Positions 61,360 through 64,000 of a DNA stretch of 64,000 nucleotides are shown here, piece after piece. The DNA is taken from assembly GCF_002001085.1 (NCBI RefSeq), contig NZ_MUNU01000003.1, positions 1 through 64,000 of the forward strand, in the 5' to 3' direction. Below the pieces are notes generated by a model. It was not told the DNA's origin. It was given only the letters and a program-made list of their open reading frames with translations, and did not search any database. Within the stretch, counting starts at the first letter, position 1, and each line of letters starts with the position of its first letter. The stretch comes from Rhodanobacter sp. B05. Lineage in GTDB: Bacteria; Pseudomonadota; Gammaproteobacteria; Xanthomonadales; Rhodanobacteraceae. Both the position numbers and the translations under genes were made by a program.

Positions 61360-63201
61360 ATGATCTTCCGTTGGTTCGAATCCCTCATCGACACGTTCAA
61401 GGATCCGGTCGATGGCATGCCGCCGCAATCGGTGGCGCGTTTCTACATGTTCTATCTGCGCCAGGTATGGCCGGTGTTCGCCGCGGCGATCGTGGTCGGC
61501 TTCGGCGTGGCGGTGGTGGAGGTGTCGCTGTTCGGCTTCATCGGCCGCATCGTGGACATGGCGCGCGGCACGCCGGCGGATCTGTTCCGCCAGCATGGCC
61601 GCACGCTGGTGTGGATGGCGGTGGTCGCGCTGGTGGCGCGGCCGGTGCTGGGCGGCCTGCACGACCTGCTGATGAACCAGACGATCCTGCCCAGCCTGAA
61701 CAATCGCATCCGCTGGCAGAACCATCGCTACGTGATCCGTCAGAGCCTCGGCTTCTTCCAGAACGATTATGCCGGGCGCATCGCCAACCGGATCATGCAG
61801 ACCGGTGGCGCGCTGCGCGAATCGGCGGTGCAGATGGTGGATGCGCTGTGGTACGTGATCATCTACACCGGCAGCGCAATCGCGCTGTTCGCGCAGGCCG
61901 ATGCGTGGCTCGCCGTGCCGCTGGTGGTCTGGGTGTTCGCCTACGTCGGCCTGCTCGCGTTCTTCATCCCGCGCGTCAAGCAACGCTCGTGGAAGGCGTC
62001 GGAGGCGAAGTCGAAGCTGATGGGGCGCATCGTCGACGGCTACAGCAACGTGCTCACCCTGAAGCTGTTCGCGCATACGCGCCGCGAGGAAGCCTACGTG
62101 GCCGATGCGATGGCCGAGCAGACCGACAAGCTGCGCTTGATGACCCGCATCACCACCCTGATGGACGTCAGCATCACCACCCTCAACGGCTTCCTGATCA
62201 CCGGCACGTCGGCGCTGGCGATCTGGCTGTGGAGCGAGGGCCGCGTGACGGTGGGTGCGATCGCGCTGTCGACCGGGCTGGTGATCCGCATCAACAACAT
62301 GTCCGGCTGGATCATGTGGGTGGTCAACGGCATCTTCGAGAACGTGGGCACGGTGCAGGACGGCATGACCACGATCTCGCAGCCGCGCGCGGTACAGGAT
62401 CACGAAGGCGCGATGCCGCTGGAGGTAGTCAACGGCGCGCTGCGCTTTGATCATGTCCACTTCCACTACGGCAAGCAGGGCGGCGTGATCGCGGGGCTGA
62501 ACCTGGACGTGCGCGCGGGCGAGAAGATCGGCGTGGTGGGTCCATCCGGCGCCGGCAAGTCGACCCTGGTCAACGTGCTGCTGCGGCTGTACGACCTCGA
62601 GGATGGACGCATCCTGGTCGACGGCCAGGACATCGCCGGCGTGACCCAGGAAAGCCTGCGCTCGCAAATCGGCGTGGTCACCCAGGACACCTCGCTGCTG
62701 CACCGCTCGATCCGCGACAACATCCTGTATGGACGTCCCGATGCCAGCGAGGCGCAAATTGCCGAGGCGGTGCGCAAGGCCCGCGCCGACGAGTTCATCC
62801 CGCAACTGATCGATGGCGAGGGGCGCAGCGGCTACGACGCGCTGGTCGGCGAGCGCGGCGTGAAGCTCTCCGGTGGCCAGCGCCAGCGCATCGCGATCGC
62901 GCGCGTGCTGCTGAAGGACGCGCCGATCCTGGTGCTCGACGAGGCCACCTCGGCGCTGGATTCCGAAGCGGAGGCGGCGATCCAGGACAGTCTCGACCTG
63001 CTGATGCAGGGCAAGACCGTCATCGCCATCGCGCATCGGCTGTCCACCATCGCGCGGATGGATCGGCTGGTGGTGCTGGACAAGGGCGCGATCGTTGAGA
63101 CCGGCACGCACGCCGAGCTGATCGCGCAGGACGGTCTGTATGCACGGCTGTGGAAACGGCAGACCGGCGGCTTCGTGGCGGCGGACGATGCTTTGGCGTG
63201 A
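61360..63201 (+). CDS. ABC transporter, fused permease and ATPase (type I exporter)
   Basis: ATG 61360 gives 613 aa. Six membrane segments lie within about 35-310. The ATPase has Walker A GPSGAGKSTLVNVLL, signature LSGGQRQRIAIARVLL, and Walker B ILVLDEATSALDSEAE, then AHRLSTIARMDRLVV. It shares only the general domain order with the exporter at 46462-48309. Substrate unknown; it is expressed alone. Confidence 0.93.
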   Translation: MIFRWFESLIDTFKDPVDGMPPQSVARFYMFYLRQVWPVFAAAIVVGFGVAVVEVSLFGFIGRIVDMARGTPADLFRQHGRTLVWMAVVALVARPVLGGLHDLLMNQTILPSLNNRIRWQNHRYVIRQSLGFFQNDYAGRIANRIMQTGGALRESAVQMVDALWYVIIYTGSAIALFAQADAWLAVPLVVWVFAYVGLLAFFIPRVKQRSWKASEAKSKLMGRIVDGYSNVLTLKLFAHTRREEAYVADAMAEQTDKLRLMTRITTLMDVSITTLNGFLITGTSALAIWLWSEGRVTVGAIALSTGLVIRINNMSGWIMWVVNGIFENVGTVQDGMTTISQPRAVQDHEGAMPLEVVNGALRFDHVHFHYGKQGGVIAGLNLDVRAGEKIGVVGPSGAGKSTLVNVLLRLYDLEDGRILVDGQDIAGVTQESLRSQIGVVTQDTSLLHRSIRDNILYGRPDASEAQIAEAVRKARADEFIPQLIDGEGRSGYDALVGERGVKLSGGQRQRIAIARVLLKDAPILVLDEATSALDSEAEAAIQDSLDLLMQGKTVIAIAHRLSTIARMDRLVVLDKGAIVETGTHAELIAQDGLYARLWKRQTGGFVAADDALA

Positions 63202-63376
63202 ACCAGCTCGGCAGGGTACGCAGGTTTCCCGCCGTTCGCTCCCTTGCCAGCCTTGACGGACTTCGGCATGATTTTGTCAGGGTGAATCCAGCTGCAAGTC
63301 TTCCGACCTGAAGGCGCCGCGCGTTTGTGCGGTGCTGCGATGTGCAACGGATCTGCGGCACGCGAGGGGAAACGCG

Positions 63377-63817
63377 ATGAGTAGCTGCAGGTGGCCGTCG
63401 GGGTTGGCGCTGTTGTTGCTGCTCGGTGGCTGCGCCACCGGCTATCACTCCGACCAGGGCGTGATCCGCGGTTACACCGGCGGCTACTGGGATCAGCCCG
63501 GCCCGGGCGAACTGCTCAAGGTGGGTTTTGGCGGCAACGGCTATATCGACCGCGACACCACCCATGCCTACCTGATGTATCGCTGTGCAGAGCTGGCGCT
63601 GCAGCGGCACAAGCCGTATTTCCGCATGTACGAATCCTTGCCGGATGCGATCCGTGACCGGCCCGCGATGGATCTCACCGTGGGCCGCGTGGCCGGCGCG
63701 ATGGGCGACTGGGTGTTCGTCCTGTTCGACCAGAACTATTCAGCGGGCGACCTGTCGGCGACCGAGGTGGAGCAGCGCTACGCCTCCTATATCCATCCGC
63801 AGGGAGCCCACTCGTGA
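63377..63817 (+). CDS. Lipoprotein, CC0125/CC1285-like family
   Basis: ATG 63377 after GAGGGGAAACGCG gives 146 aa. The type II signal ends in the lipobox LGGC (Cys19). The mature part ATGYHSDQGVIRGYTGGYWD resembles the CC0125/CC1285 lipoproteins, with GELLKVGFGGNGYIDRDTTH and a C-terminal helical region. It overlaps the next gene by GTGA (63814-63817). Confidence 0.8.
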   Translation: MSSCRWPSGLALLLLLGGCATGYHSDQGVIRGYTGGYWDQPGPGELLKVGFGGNGYIDRDTTHAYLMYRCAELALQRHKPYFRMYESLPDAIRDRPAMDLTVGRVAGAMGDWVFVLFDQNYSAGDLSATEVEQRYASYIHPQGAHS

Positions 63818-64000
63818 GCCGCCGCGGACGCATCACCCGTCGCCTCGGCGCTGGCCTGGCGCTGGCCATGCTCGGCGGTTGTGTCGGCCTGCCGATGTAT
63901 CAGCCTGGGCCGAACCAGCCGCTGGCCACGATCAGGCTGTCGCCAAGCATGGCCAGCCAGTCGATGCCGTTGAGCATGTGCGACGGCCAGCACTGCTACG
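63814..64000 (+). CDS. Lipoprotein, N-terminal part (cut by window end)
   Basis: GTG 63814 is inside the end of the preceding lipoprotein gene, whose TGA stop overlaps by four bases, so the pair is translationally coupled. Sixty-two codons are seen: MSRRGRITRRLGAGLALAML then GGCVGLPMYQP, with lipobox LGGC (Cys23). The rest lies beyond the window, so the family is not recognised. Confidence 0.7.
   Translation, partial: MSRRGRITRRLGAGLALAMLGGCVGLPMYQPGPNQPLATIRLSPSMASQSMPLSMCDGQHCY

Overview
The window reads as chromosomal DNA of a GC-rich gammaproteobacterium, most likely Rhodanobacteraceae or another Xanthomonadales lineage. This is inferred from gene content: a Tat-exported HiPIP, a mtnB-mtnD-mtnC methionine-salvage cluster, APC permease pairs, a lipoprotein MsrA, and pairs of the GTAGGAGCCCGC REP type. 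No rRNA, tRNA or CRISPR array was seen.

Layout. 1-160 is the 3' end of urocanate hydratase. 160-6600 is a mosaic accessory stretch: a decayed REP-associated transposase (RAYT), an unknown 193-aa protein, an AlbA_2/Schlafen-type ATPase-like protein, a GIY-YIG-like protein, the tail of an IS4-family transposase, a membrane-anchored TIR-TPR protein and a small unknown partner. 6.8-9.4 kb is an MBOAT/SGNH polysaccharide O-acetylation pair. 9.6-12 kb is an SDR/F420-type reductase operon facing a LysR regulator. 12-14 kb is an outer-membrane protein, several repeats and a small HMA-like protein. 14-20 kb holds a GlxA-type regulator facing a sterol-desaturase-like hydroxylase, a GST, two VOC proteins, a PAS-GGDEF diguanylate cyclase and a gluconokinase fragment. 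20-23.8 kb is an ECF sigma/anti-sigma pair facing a secreted S8 protease and an Ala/Gly-rich exported protein. 24-36 kb is metabolic and stress genes (SRPBCC, DUF1428, DyP peroxidase, beta-propeller with a TPR regulator, GST, DUF899, ClC channel, amidohydrolase, DUF4386) with two freshly broken genes, then a membrane-anchored C13 peptidase. 36.4-38.5 kb is mtnBDC; 38.6 kb HiPIP; 39.4-42.5 kb tandem APC permeases; 42.6-43.9 kb convergent NUDIX and 3-hydroxyanthranilate dioxygenase genes; 44-46 kb a fasciclin remnant and parE; 46-49 kb an ABC exporter and MsrA; 49-53 kb NAT, an S4 protein, a barnase/barstar operon, VOC, DUF72 and PAP2; 53.5-57.6 kb three exported proteins; 58-64 kb an AraC remnant, a large mechanosensitive channel, a GFA protein, an ABC exporter and two lipoproteins.

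The recurring theme is small repeats. At least four families of short inverted or dispersed repeats punctuate the intergenic regions, and a degraded RAYT transposase lies beside one copy. In two places the GTAG of a REP supplies the stop codon of the neighbouring gene: mtnD, and both of the convergent NUDIX and dioxygenase genes. No clearly undescribed multigene system is proven here. The best candidates are the TIR-TPR module with its small partner, and the ECF-controlled protease/Ala-Gly protein pair.
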